Both the position numbers and the translations under genes were made by a program. Shown here piece by piece: positions 9,663-18,134 of a DNA stretch of 64,000 nucleotides (positions are counted from its first letter, which is position 1; the number at the start of each line of letters is the position of its first letter). Location: the NCBI RefSeq assembly GCF_010092985.1, contig NZ_CP048106.1, forward strand, positions 2,728,001 through 2,792,000, in the 5' to 3' direction. Source of the stretch: Pontibacter pudoricolor. Lineage in GTDB: Bacteria; Bacteroidota; Bacteroidia; Cytophagales; Hymenobacteraceae. The notes under the pieces were generated by a model. That model ran no database searches and was not told the origin of the DNA. It was given only the letters and a program-made list of their open reading frames with translations.

Positions 9663-11726
9663 ATGCTATACAAGACTAACGTAAAATCTCTGTTGGTTAC
9701 TGCTGCTATAATTAGCTGGGTACTACTGTTAGGTAATGTTCTGCTGATGGCAGAGAGCGTGCGTCAGCCGGGTGCCATTAAGCTGGCCCTCCCCTACATT
9801 AACAACCTGCTGATCATTGTTTTTATCCTTTCTGTTTTCTTATTTCAGCGCTTAAGCGCCAATAACCTAAAAGGAATTGACTTCAGCAGCTATCTCTGGA
9901 ACCTGTTCTCCAAAGCTGCCATTGCCGCTTACCTCAGCATCGCCTTATATTTTGCCTATAAACTTTCTACGGGGTATGCCCGGCTGCAATCGCCGTTACT
10001 GCTGCACCTTGTGTACCAGGTAAACTTCGGGTTGCTGGTCTACTTTTTAGCAAAGTCTTTTTACATCTGGCGACAGCTGCTGCTGTATCATAAAAATAAG
10101 TTTCTGCAGGTTGCCTGGGAGTGGTTTGAACTGTTGCTGTTCAGTACGCTGATTCTTACGCTGCTCAATTTCAACTATACCAACTATATTTTCCTGCCGC
10201 TGTTCGGGTTGTTCGGGTGCTATATCCTGTTCCTGTGCACTAACTTAAAGTGGGTAGCTTACCTGTCGTTCAACAAAAAAAGCAGGTCGCTGGTGCTGTT
10301 GGGTGCCATACTGGTCAGCTGTTACATTTTCACAAAGTTCTTCCAGGAGTTTTCGGATAGCCAGGAACTGGTTATAGATTACTCTGATGTTGGTTTCCTG
10401 ATGCTGGCGATGATGTTTGTAGGTTGTTATACATTGGCCGCTTTCCTGGTTTCGTTGTTCAGTTTGCCTACCTCCAGTGTGTTTGAGCAGAAAAGCGAAG
10501 ACCTGTTAAATTTCCAGCGCCTGAGCCAGTCTATACAGCAGGGCCAGAACGAATCGCAGGTGTACAACACGCTTTTCGAGAGTACTATAAAAGCGTCGGA
10601 TGCCACAGCCGCCTGGTTTGAGATGGTGCGCGGCAACAATACGCATGTATCGCACCTGCTTAACATTAACAACGAACAGATAGAGCGCATCCGCCATCTG
10701 CTGCTGGCCTACAACATCCAGAACATCGATTACATAAACAATAACCTTGATCGTAACACCGGTTTTCGTGACCTTGCCCTGCCCTGGAAGTCGCTGATCA
10801 TTCTGCCGATAAAATCTAAAAAACATATATTTGGCACCTTATACCTGCTCCGCGACATTGAACAGGGCTTCGACCGCGAAACTGTAAACGTACTGCGCAC
10901 CTTCACCAGCCAAACTATATTAACTATAGAAAACCTGCGCCTGGTAGCCGAATCGTTGCAGAACGAGCGTTACAAGGAAGAGCTGAAGATTGCTACGCAG
11001 GTACAGGAAAGTTTAATACCAAAAACCTTCCCTACCGACAGCTGGTTCGAGATTGCCACACATGCCGTAGCGGCAAAAGAAGTTGGTGGTGATTTCTACG
11101 ATTTCCTGCAGCTAAGCGAATCCCGGATAGCCATTATTATTGGCGATGTATCAGGCAAAGGTATTTCGGCGGCGTTCCATATGGCCCAGATGAAAGGCAT
11201 TTTTCATGGGCTGATGCAGCAGGACATGCCGCCAAGCGAATTTATGAAACAGGCCAACAGTGCACTAAGCCGCTGCCTCGAGAAAACCTCTTTCATTACA
11301 TCTTCGCTATACATTATTGATTACCGCATGCAGGGTTTTATGTTTGCGCGTGCCGGCCATTGCCACACGCTGTACTATAACGCCATGATGGAAGATGTTT
11401 TCTACTTCCAGACGGATGGCCTTGGCCTGGGTATAGTTCGCGACAAAAGCTATAACAACCACGTGCGGGAGATGTATTACGACTATAACCCCGGCGATGT
11501 GATGGTAATTTATACTGACGGCATAGTGGAGGCCCGTAATGCTGCAAATGACGAATACGGCGAAGACAGGCTGAAGTATATGCTCACGCAGACATACCAC
11601 CTGGAGGCCGAAGATATTAAGTGCGCCATTATAAACGATCTGGAAGATTTTACAGGTCCTGACAACCTATATGACGATCAAACGTTGCTGGTGATTAAGT
11701 TTAAACCTGTTCAACCCAAGGCATAA
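9663..11726 (+). CDS. Membrane GAF-SpoIIE (PP2C-type) serine phosphatase
   Basis: Signalling phosphatase of the RsbU/SpoIIE class. The reading frame is open from a TTG at 9564, but the ATG at 9663 (MLYKTNVKSLL) directly precedes the first membrane segment and is preferred, giving 687 aa. In that numbering, residues 1-270 hold about seven or eight hydrophobic segments, 285-430 a GAF-like sensor domain, a short coiled linker follows, and about 445-685 are the phosphatase: GGDF at 475-478, GDVSGKG at 494-500, TDG at 618-620, DDQT at 671-674, all metal-site motifs. The probable target is the phosphorylated STAS protein encoded 19 nt downstream. The signal sensed by the membrane and GAF regions is unknown. 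Confidence 0.88.
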   Translation: MLYKTNVKSLLVTAAIISWVLLLGNVLLMAESVRQPGAIKLALPYINNLLIIVFILSVFLFQRLSANNLKGIDFSSYLWNLFSKAAIAAYLSIALYFAYKLSTGYARLQSPLLLHLVYQVNFGLLVYFLAKSFYIWRQLLLYHKNKFLQVAWEWFELLLFSTLILTLLNFNYTNYIFLPLFGLFGCYILFLCTNLKWVAYLSFNKKSRSLVLLGAILVSCYIFTKFFQEFSDSQELVIDYSDVGFLMLAMMFVGCYTLAAFLVSLFSLPTSSVFEQKSEDLLNFQRLSQSIQQGQNESQVYNTLFESTIKASDATAAWFEMVRGNNTHVSHLLNINNEQIERIRHLLLAYNIQNIDYINNNLDRNTGFRDLALPWKSLIILPIKSKKHIFGTLYLLRDIEQGFDRETVNVLRTFTSQTILTIENLRLVAESLQNERYKEELKIATQVQESLIPKTFPTDSWFEIATHAVAAKEVGGDFYDFLQLSESRIAIIIGDVSGKGISAAFHMAQMKGIFHGLMQQDMPPSEFMKQANSALSRCLEKTSFITSSLYIIDYRMQGFMFARAGHCHTLYYNAMMEDVFYFQTDGLGLGIVRDKSYNNHVREMYYDYNPGDVMVIYTDGIVEARNAANDEYGEDRLKYMLTQTYHLEAEDIKCAIINDLEDFTGPDNLYDDQTLLVIKFKPVQPKA

Positions 11727-11745
11727 TAATAACGTAAAGTAGCCG

Positions 11746-12084
11746 ATGAAAATAACACAAGACATTAAAGAATCTACCATCATCATGACCCTTGATGGTG
11801 AACTCGACGCAAGCTCATCTGTAATACTGGACGAGGAATTGTCGGACCCGGAAATAATGAAGTATAGCAAAATACTTGTAGACTGCCAGAATCTTAACTA
11901 TATTTCTTCGGCTGGTCTGGGAGTATTTATTTCGCATCTGCAGCGCTTTGAGGATGCGCAGATAAAGCTCATTTTCTTTAACATGCAGGATAAAGTGCGC
12001 AACGTATTCGAGATACTTGGGCTTGACCTCCTCATGACCATCGTAACAAACTACGAGGAAGCCATTACCATAGCTGATGAATAA
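11746..12084 (+). CDS. STAS-domain anti-sigma factor antagonist
   Basis: A 112-aa single STAS domain like SpoIIAA/RsbV. The conserved loop YISSAGLGV contains Ser54/Ser55, the expected phosphorylation site. In the family the kinase partner phosphorylates this serine and a PP2C-type phosphatase removes the phosphate. Both partners are encoded next to it, the phosphatase upstream and the kinase overlapping by 8 nt downstream, so the three form a translationally linked operon. Confidence 0.92.
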   Translation: MKITQDIKESTIIMTLDGELDASSSVILDEELSDPEIMKYSKILVDCQNLNYISSAGLGVFISHLQRFEDAQIKLIFFNMQDKVRNVFEILGLDLLMTIVTNYEEAITIADE

Positions 12085-12487
12085 TTCCATCCGGGTAAGC
12101 TGTACAAAAAAGAACCTTAAGCTAATACGGGATTTCGTCACGAAATATCTGCAGAGTCTTGCGCTCTCAGATGTACTGATGAACCAGATCGTATTGGCGG
12201 TGGATGAGATATGTGCCAACCTCATCATCCACGCCAATAACGAAGATCCATCAAAATACATTTACCTTACCATTACAGAACCCAAAGATGCGGTTCAGTT
12301 TGAGATTACGGATAACGGAGTGGCCTTCTCAACGCATGATTACAAAGAACCCGACATACTGGAGCACGTCCGGGTCGGGAAAAAAGGCGGCGTAGGCATT
12401 GCGCTTGTGCGGCGGATTATGGATAAGGTAGAGTTTACGACCAAGGGCGACGCCAACTCCTGCGTCCTGTATAAAAAGATAAAATAA
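12077..12487 (+). CDS. RsbW/SpoIIAB-type serine kinase (HATPase_c)
   Basis: A 136-aa GHKL ATPase-fold protein. The N box is DEICANLIIHA (Glu44, Asn48), the G1 box is ITDNGVAF (Asp79, Gly81), and the G2 box is GKKGGVGIAL (101-110). It is expected to phosphorylate the upstream STAS protein and to bind an unphosphorylated target. Its ATG overlaps the end of the STAS gene (ATGAATAA), which suggests translational coupling. No sigma-B/F homologue is encoded nearby, so the final output target is not known. Confidence 0.9.
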   Translation: MNNSIRVSCTKKNLKLIRDFVTKYLQSLALSDVLMNQIVLAVDEICANLIIHANNEDPSKYIYLTITEPKDAVQFEITDNGVAFSTHDYKEPDILEHVRVGKKGGVGIALVRRIMDKVEFTTKGDANSCVLYKKIK

Positions 12488-12514
12488 GACCGGATACACA
12501 CTTTTACCGGTCTT
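12486..12514 (+). terminator. Short hairpin after the partner-switching operon
   Basis: AAGACCGG (12486-12493) pairs with CCGGTCTT (12507-12514), beginning at the stop codon of the kinase gene. The following TTGTCC is a weak U tract. Confidence 0.5.
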
Positions 12515-12645
12515 TGTCCGTTATCCGGAACGAAAACCCATGCAATAGGATTATAGTCATGTTTTTTGGCTTATCTGTCAGAAAAAATAACTAAAATTGC
12601 ATATTCTGATACTAATCAGCGAAACAAGTCTTGTTTAATCAACTT

Positions 12646-14958
12646 ATGCGCAGCAATCACCTACTTGTTGCGGTAGCCGCTTTAGCTCTGGCCGGATGTA
12701 CCGCATCCAATAAGAACAACAGCAAAGAGCCGGCTATCGCTACGCTTGGCTCTGAGCCACTTTCTTCTTCCGAGTTTAAATACGTGTATGAGAAAAACAA
12801 CGGAGGCAACGAAGATGCTTATTCTGAAAAAAGCGTTGAGGACTACCTGGAACTATACACCAACTTTAAGCTAAAGGTACTGGAAGCGGAAAGCCGCGGC
12901 CTGGATACGACCACTGCTTTTAACCGTGAACTGGAAGGGTACAAAGAACAACTGGCTCTGCCTTACCTGACCGAGAACAGTGTCACCGACAAACTGGTAC
13001 GCGAAGCGTATGAGCGCTCAAAGCAGGAAATCAATGCTTCGCATATACTCATAACCTTAGACCCGGATGCTGCTCCGCAGGATACGCTGGCAGCCTACAA
13101 CCGGGTAATGGAGCTGCGCAAGCGAGCACAGGCCGGCGAAGATTTTGCGAAACTGGCAAAGGAAAACTCACAGGACCCTTCGGCAGCAGACAACGGTGGC
13201 AACTTAGGTTACTTTACGGCCATGCAGATGGTGTACCCGTTTGAGAATGCTGCTTATAAAACGGAGCCGGGCCAACTTTCGATGCCGGTGCGTACCCGCT
13301 TTGGTTACCACCTCATAAAAGTACACGACAAGCGCGCTGCCCGTGGCGAAGTGAAAGTGGCGCACATCATGGTACGTGCCACGCCAGGCATGCCTAAAGC
13401 CGACTCGCTGGCAGCCAAACAACGCATTGATGCAATTTACAAACGCGTGCAACGCAACGAGAACTGGGATAAACTGACTGCTGAATTTTCGGAAGACGAT
13501 AACACAGCAGACAACGGTGGTGAACTGCCATGGTTTGGTACCGGCCGCATGATCCCGGTTTTTGAAGAAGCAGCTTTTGCATTACAGAAAGAAGGCGAGA
13601 TTGCTAAACCTACGCTTACCCCATATGGCTGGCACATTATAAAACTAATCGAGAAACGCGGTCTGCCTCCTTACGAAGACATGGAGCAGAGCCTACGCAA
13701 TAAAGTAGCAAAAGACTCCCGCTCAGAACTGAATAAAGCTGTATTCCTGAAGCGAATCCGCCAGGAAAACAACTTTACGGAAGTTGCCGATGCCAAAACC
13801 GCCGCTTTCAGCAAAGCAAATGATGCGCTCCTGAAAGGCACCTGGAAATTTGAGCAGAATGAGAAAGATAAAACGCTGAAAGCAACTTTATTTACCATTC
13901 AGGGCAAACCATATACTATAGCCGATTTTTACAGCTATGTAGAAGAGAACCAGCGCCCGCGTACCAGTGGCACCGCCGAGTACGCCATGACACTTCTCTA
14001 CGATAATTTCGTGAACAAAAGCCTGCTGGACTATGAGCGTGCTAACCTGGAAAACAAGCACACCGATTACCGCATGCTGGTTCGCGAATACCACGACGGC
14101 ATTCTGTTGTTCCAGATGATGGATGAGAAAGTGTGGTCTAAAGCAGTGGAAGATTCTGTTGGGCTGAAAGCTTACTTTGAAGCCAATAAAGAGAACTATA
14201 AGTGGGGCGAACGTGTGGATGCTATAGTTGTTAGCGCTGCCAATAAAGACCTGCTTAAAGCGGCTCAGCAGCAATTAGATAAACGCCGCTACGCTGTTAA
14301 AACTGCTAAAATTCCGGATGTACTGTTTGAAAATGGCAAAGCGACACTTACCAAAGATGGGATTGCCCAACTGAACGAACTTGCAGAGTTGCTGATGGAG
14401 ATGCCGAACACCAGCCTGGATATAAACGGCCACACGGATTCCCGCGAAGATGCAGCTGCAAAAGACCTTGCCCAGAAACGTGCACAGGCAGTTACAGCGT
14501 ATCTGCAGCAGGAAGGTGTACCAACTACACAGCTAACTATAAAAAGCTTAGGCAAAACCAAACAGGCTGGTCCTGATAATACTGAAACCGGACGCCGCCG
14601 CAACCGCAGGGTATCGTTCACTTTGTATTCATCCGACCTGGGTGCGCTTGCCGATAACCTGAATGCCGGAAATCCGCTGGCAGTACAGATATCAGAGAAG
14701 AAATTCCAAAAAGGTGAGAACAAAGCAGTGGATGCAGTGAAGTGGGAACCGGGAACATATACTACGCAATTAAATGGCCGCGAATATCTGATTATCATTA
14801 ACAAGGTATTGCAGCCAGGGTATAAACAACTGAACGAAGTACGGGGCGCAGCCATCTCTGATTACCAGAACTACCTGGAAGAGCAATGGGTAAAACAGCT
14901 GCGCGAAAAATATCCTGTTAATGTCAACAAATCAGAAGTAAACAAGCTGATAAAGTAA
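12646..14958 (+). CDS. Lipoprotein with two PpiC domains and an OmpA-like domain
   Basis: Envelope peptidyl-prolyl isomerase of unusual build. The frame is open from a TTG at 12631, but the ATG at 12646 gives a proper lipoprotein signal (MRSNHLLVAVAALALAGC, lipobox ALAGC), so that start is preferred (770 aa). It has a SurA-like N-terminal helical region to about 130, PpiC domain 1 (about 130-230) and PpiC domain 2 (about 238-338), both with the DNGG..G.. and FGYHLIK/YGWHIIK motifs. An OmpA-type peptidoglycan-binding domain follows at about 555-660 (INGHTDSREDAAAKDLAQKR and GRRRNRRVSF), and then a further C-terminal segment. The likely role is folding of outer-membrane proteins at the peptidoglycan layer. 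Confidence 0.85.
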   Translation: MRSNHLLVAVAALALAGCTASNKNNSKEPAIATLGSEPLSSSEFKYVYEKNNGGNEDAYSEKSVEDYLELYTNFKLKVLEAESRGLDTTTAFNRELEGYKEQLALPYLTENSVTDKLVREAYERSKQEINASHILITLDPDAAPQDTLAAYNRVMELRKRAQAGEDFAKLAKENSQDPSAADNGGNLGYFTAMQMVYPFENAAYKTEPGQLSMPVRTRFGYHLIKVHDKRAARGEVKVAHIMVRATPGMPKADSLAAKQRIDAIYKRVQRNENWDKLTAEFSEDDNTADNGGELPWFGTGRMIPVFEEAAFALQKEGEIAKPTLTPYGWHIIKLIEKRGLPPYEDMEQSLRNKVAKDSRSELNKAVFLKRIRQENNFTEVADAKTAAFSKANDALLKGTWKFEQNEKDKTLKATLFTIQGKPYTIADFYSYVEENQRPRTSGTAEYAMTLLYDNFVNKSLLDYERANLENKHTDYRMLVREYHDGILLFQMMDEKVWSKAVEDSVGLKAYFEANKENYKWGERVDAIVVSAANKDLLKAAQQQLDKRRYAVKTAKIPDVLFENGKATLTKDGIAQLNELAELLMEMPNTSLDINGHTDSREDAAAKDLAQKRAQAVTAYLQQEGVPTTQLTIKSLGKTKQAGPDNTETGRRRNRRVSFTLYSSDLGALADNLNAGNPLAVQISEKKFQKGENKAVDAVKWEPGTYTTQLNGREYLIIINKVLQPGYKQLNEVRGAAISDYQNYLEEQWVKQLREKYPVNVNKSEVNKLIK

Positions 14959-14967
14959 AAGCATCTG

Positions 14968-15004
14968 CAAAAAAAGCTGCACTTTTATAGTGGAGCTTTT
15001 TTTG
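14968..15004 (+). terminator. Terminator after PpiC-OmpA gene
   Basis: 14968-14983 pairs with 14989-15004 over 16 bp with one mismatch and a 5-nt loop. The right arm ends in a seven-T run. It separates the 770-aa gene from the downstream SurA-like gene. Confidence 0.75.
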
Positions 15005-15140
15005 CTAAAAAAATCTTTAGAGATTGCAGGTTGCAAATCCTGACTAAAGGTTTCAGCAGAATAAAAACACCCGGGCTTTAATGTTCCGGTCACCATAAAG
15101 CAAGTATAGCGCCGCAGCAACAAGAGCGCAAAACATCATT

Positions 15141-16514
15141 ATGCATAACCAACCTATAACAACACCCCGAGTATTTTGTGTGGTAGCAGCCATTATCGTT
15201 TGTATGATGTCGGCTTTCCAGGCTACGGCGCAGGCTCCTGTACAACGCCAGGTAGATGGTATCATCGCCAAAATAGATAACCAGATCGTGCTGAGATCGG
15301 AGCTGGAGTTCAGCTACCTGCAGTACCTGGCACAGGCCAAACTGCAGCCTAACGAGGAACTGAAGTGCGAAATATTCAAGTCGCTGGTTCAGGACAAACT
15401 ATTACTGGCCCGCGCTGCCATTGACTCCGTAACAGTGGAAGAAAGCCAGGTAACCGGCGAGCTTAACCGCAGAATTGATTACCTATCGTCCCAGGTAGGT
15501 GGCGTAGAGCGTTTGGAGCAATACTATAACAAGAGCATCCGCCAGTTAAAAGAAGAACTGCGCAAAACAATACAGGACCAGCTGGTAATGCAGAAAATGC
15601 AGGAAACAATTGCTGGTAAGGTTCGCGTTACACCAAAAGAGGTGGCAGCATACTATAACCGCATCCCACAAGACAGCCTACCTTACTTTTCAAGCGAAGT
15701 AGAGATCGGCCAGATTGTAAAATACGCGGAAGTAAGCAAGCAGCAGAAACAGGAAGCACGCCAGCAGCTGGAAGAACTACGCAAGCGCATTTTGGCTGGC
15801 GAAGATTTTGCTACACTCGCGAAACAGTATTCCCAGGATCCGGGATCAGCTGCAGCTGGTGGCGAACTGGGCTTCTTCAAGAAAAAGGAACTGGTACCGG
15901 AATACGAAGCTGCTGCGCTTCGCCTGGAGCCAGGTGGCATCTCAGGTATAGTAGAGTCGCAGTTCGGTTTCCACTTGATACAGCTGATCGAGCGTAAAGG
16001 ACAGGAGTTTAACACGCGTCATATCCTAATCAAGCCTGCCACCGCTACGGTAAACATTCAGGAAGCTATTGCTGAACTGGATAGCATCCGTTCGCTAATT
16101 GAGAACGACAGCATTACGTTTGCCAAAGCCGCCAAAGACTTTTCGGATGATTTTGCTACCAAAGATAACGGTGGTATGATGGCCAGCCGCGCAGGTACGA
16201 CTTATATCCCGATGGACCAGGTAGACCCAAGCATCTTCTTTGTGATAGATACCATGCAGGTGGACGAGATCTCTAAACCAATTCCGTTTACCACTGCAGA
16301 TGGTAAGGAAGCGGTGCGTATCATTATGCTGAAAGGCAAGTCAACTCCACACCAGGCGAACTTAGAAGACGATTATCCGAAAATAGCCGCAGCGGCACTC
16401 AACGATAAAAAGAGCAAAGCCGTAGATGAGTGGTTCAGGAAGAACATCGACACTGTATTCATCGACATCGACCCTGAGTACCAGGATTGTAAAGCACTAC
16501 AAGTCACGCAATAA
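15141..16514 (+). CDS. surA: SurA-like periplasmic peptidyl-prolyl isomerase
   Basis: A 457-aa exported chaperone. A signal peptide (about 1-30, ending ATAQA) precedes a SurA N-terminal region (VDGIIAKIDNQIVLRSELE). Two parvulin domains follow at about 183-283 and 288-395; the first has DPGSAAAGGELGFF and FGFHLIQLIE. In the family this protein escorts outer-membrane beta-barrel precursors across the periplasm. It lies 6 nt upstream of the MoxR gene and probably shares its transcript. SurA function is likely, though Bacteroidota carry several such paralogues. Confidence 0.88.
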   Translation: MHNQPITTPRVFCVVAAIIVCMMSAFQATAQAPVQRQVDGIIAKIDNQIVLRSELEFSYLQYLAQAKLQPNEELKCEIFKSLVQDKLLLARAAIDSVTVEESQVTGELNRRIDYLSSQVGGVERLEQYYNKSIRQLKEELRKTIQDQLVMQKMQETIAGKVRVTPKEVAAYYNRIPQDSLPYFSSEVEIGQIVKYAEVSKQQKQEARQQLEELRKRILAGEDFATLAKQYSQDPGSAAAGGELGFFKKKELVPEYEAAALRLEPGGISGIVESQFGFHLIQLIERKGQEFNTRHILIKPATATVNIQEAIAELDSIRSLIENDSITFAKAAKDFSDDFATKDNGGMMASRAGTTYIPMDQVDPSIFFVIDTMQVDEISKPIPFTTADGKEAVRIIMLKGKSTPHQANLEDDYPKIAAAALNDKKSKAVDEWFRKNIDTVFIDIDPEYQDCKALQVTQ

Positions 16515-16520
16515 AACTAT

Positions 16521-17486
16521 ATGGCACAGTACACCTCTGACAAAGAAGCAGCCGACGCGCTATACCACGCCTACCGTGAACTAACCAACGAAATTTCGAA
16601 GGTTATAGTAGGACAGGACGAAGTGGTAAGATTAGTACTGACGGCGGTTTTTTGTCAGGGGCACTGTTTGCTGGTCGGCGTGCCAGGCCTTGCCAAAACG
16701 CTCCTTATCCAAACTATAGCCTCTGCGCTGGATATGTCCTTTAACAGGGTGCAGTTCACGCCAGACTTAATGCCTTCGGATATAGTTGGCGCCGAGACGC
16801 TGGACAAGGACAGAAACTTTAAATTTATTACCGGCCCCATTTTCGCCAACATTGTGCTGGCCGATGAGATAAACCGTACGCCGCCAAAGACACAGGCAGC
16901 CCTGCTGGAAGCCATGCAGGAACACGCTGTTACCGTTGCAGGCAAGCGCTACAGATTACCGGAACCTTTCTTTGTTCTGGCCACTCAGAACCCGATAGAA
17001 CAGGAAGGCACCTATCCCTTACCCGAAGCACAGCTCGACCGTTTCATGTTCAACATTACGCTGGGCTACCCAAGCTATGAGTCAGAACTACAGATTGTAA
17101 AGAATACCACAGGTGCTTTTACCCAACAGCTAAGTAAAATTCTGCATGCGGATGACATACTTGCTTTTCAGCAGCTGGTGCGCCGTGTGCCGGTAGTTGA
17201 TAATGTAGTGGAGTATGCGGTGCAGCTGGTTCACAAAACACGCCCAGGCTCGCCTATGGCCTCCAAAGCAGCTAACGATTACCTGGAGTGGGGAGCTGGT
17301 CCGCGTGCCTCGCAGCATCTTATAGTTGGCGCCAAGTGCAACGCAATCCTTAACGGCAAATACAGCCCTGATATTGAAGATGTGCAGGCTGTAGCCTTAC
17401 CAATCCTTCGTCACCGCATAGTGCGCAACTTTAAAGCCGAAGCCGAAGGCATTACCGAAGAGAAAATCATCAGAGACTTATTATAA
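16521..17486 (+). CDS. MoxR-family AAA+ ATPase
   Basis: A 321-aa AAA+ protein. Walker A is GVPGLAKT, Walker B is VLADEINRTPPKTQ, sensor 1 is ATQNPIEQEGTYPLPEAQLD, and the C terminus has the MoxR lid with LRHRIVRNF. MoxR ATPases act as chaperones, usually with a VWA-domain partner, in maturation of enzyme complexes or in envelope stress. No DUF58 or VWA partner gene is adjacent, which is unusual for the family. The gene follows the SurA-like gene after 6 nt, suggesting one transcript. Confidence 0.92.
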   Translation: MAQYTSDKEAADALYHAYRELTNEISKVIVGQDEVVRLVLTAVFCQGHCLLVGVPGLAKTLLIQTIASALDMSFNRVQFTPDLMPSDIVGAETLDKDRNFKFITGPIFANIVLADEINRTPPKTQAALLEAMQEHAVTVAGKRYRLPEPFFVLATQNPIEQEGTYPLPEAQLDRFMFNITLGYPSYESELQIVKNTTGAFTQQLSKILHADDILAFQQLVRRVPVVDNVVEYAVQLVHKTRPGSPMASKAANDYLEWGAGPRASQHLIVGAKCNAILNGKYSPDIEDVQAVALPILRHRIVRNFKAEAEGITEEKIIRDLL

Positions 17487-17543
17487 TGGTTTAATTGTTG
17501 AATGGTTAAATTGTTGATTGCTGATAATAACAATTAAACCATT
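17485..17543. repeat. Inverted AATGGTTTAATTGTT repeat
   Basis: AATGGTTTAATTGTT (17485-17499) is the exact reverse complement of AACAATTAAACCATT (17529-17543), starting at the moxR stop. Related words (ATTCAACAATTTAG near 17573, and CAATTCAACCATTCAATAAT near 24275) suggest a degenerate interspersed family. It may also act as a transcript end. Confidence 0.5.
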
Positions 17544-17588
17544 TAGCAATTTAACCTACTTCTCATGTAGCCATTCAACAATTTAGTT

Positions 17589-17596
17589 TAATTTTG
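17589..17596 (+). promoter_or_regulatory. -7 box for the 142-aa gene
   Basis: TAATTTTG is an exact match to TAnnTTTG, 33 nt before the ATG at 17629. No convincing -33 TTG was found at 19-20 nt. Confidence 0.45.
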
Positions 17597-17628
17597 CGGC
17601 AGATTAATATTTACTAAAACTTTACACT

Positions 17629-18057
17629 ATGGAGGCGGCTGCTTTATACTTTCGCTTTAAAGATAACCTGGCAACTATAGTTGCAGCACTTAACAGCAAA
17701 CTGGAAGTGCGCACCATGCCCTACAATGTTTCTATTCCGCTGGAAGTAGACCTGCTGAGCAATATACTGCGTATCTACGGCCTTAACTTTACCTCGGCAA
17801 CTACAGGCGCTGCCAGGCTGCAGGATTTCCAGCAGTGGTACATGCAGAACGAGGAAGCTGTGAACGAGGTAATGCACCGCGTGCTGGAAGACAAGAAAGC
17901 GTATATGAAAACGGCAACCGGCGTTATCCTGCAAAAAGAAATGCTTTACAGAAGGCTGGAGTACTTTAAGGAAACAGCGCATACCCTGGAAGTAATGATG
18001 GTGCAGCAAAACCTGGGCAGCCCGAAACACCACAACTATCCATTCCTGAACCAGTAA
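17629..18057 (+). CDS. Conserved-looking hypothetical protein, 142 aa
   Basis: I do not recognise a domain. The protein is soluble, without signal peptide or membrane segment, and looks mostly helical. It has a central W-Y-M-Q-N-E-E segment and a C-terminal methionine-rich stretch (TLEVMMVQQNLGS). Codon use matches the neighbouring native genes, and a CTATAG copy lies inside it near 17675. A good -7 box lies upstream and a strong hairpin downstream, so it is very probably a real single-gene transcription unit. Confidence 0.7.
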   Translation: MEAAALYFRFKDNLATIVAALNSKLEVRTMPYNVSIPLEVDLLSNILRIYGLNFTSATTGAARLQDFQQWYMQNEEAVNEVMHRVLEDKKAYMKTATGVILQKEMLYRRLEYFKETAHTLEVMMVQQNLGSPKHHNYPFLNQ

Positions 18058-18076
18058 CCGAAACTATAGTTTATAG

Positions 18077-18114
18077 TATAAAGGCCGGCAACTATGCAGT
18101 TACCGGCCTTTATA
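18077..18114. terminator. Bidirectional terminator between convergent genes
   Basis: 18077-18093 pairs with 18098-18114 over 17 bp with one mismatch (core AAAGGCCGG/CCGGCCTTT) and a 4-nt loop ATGC. It lies between the plus-strand 142-aa gene and the minus-strand SDR gene and can serve both. Confidence 0.8.
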
Positions 18115-18134
18115 GTTTAAAAGCAGGCTATAGT

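Noticed and set aside
12077..12487. Histidine kinase identity for the HATPase protein
   Set aside because: It has no dimerisation His box and is only 136 aa; the STAS partner overlap fits the RsbW/SpoIIAB type.
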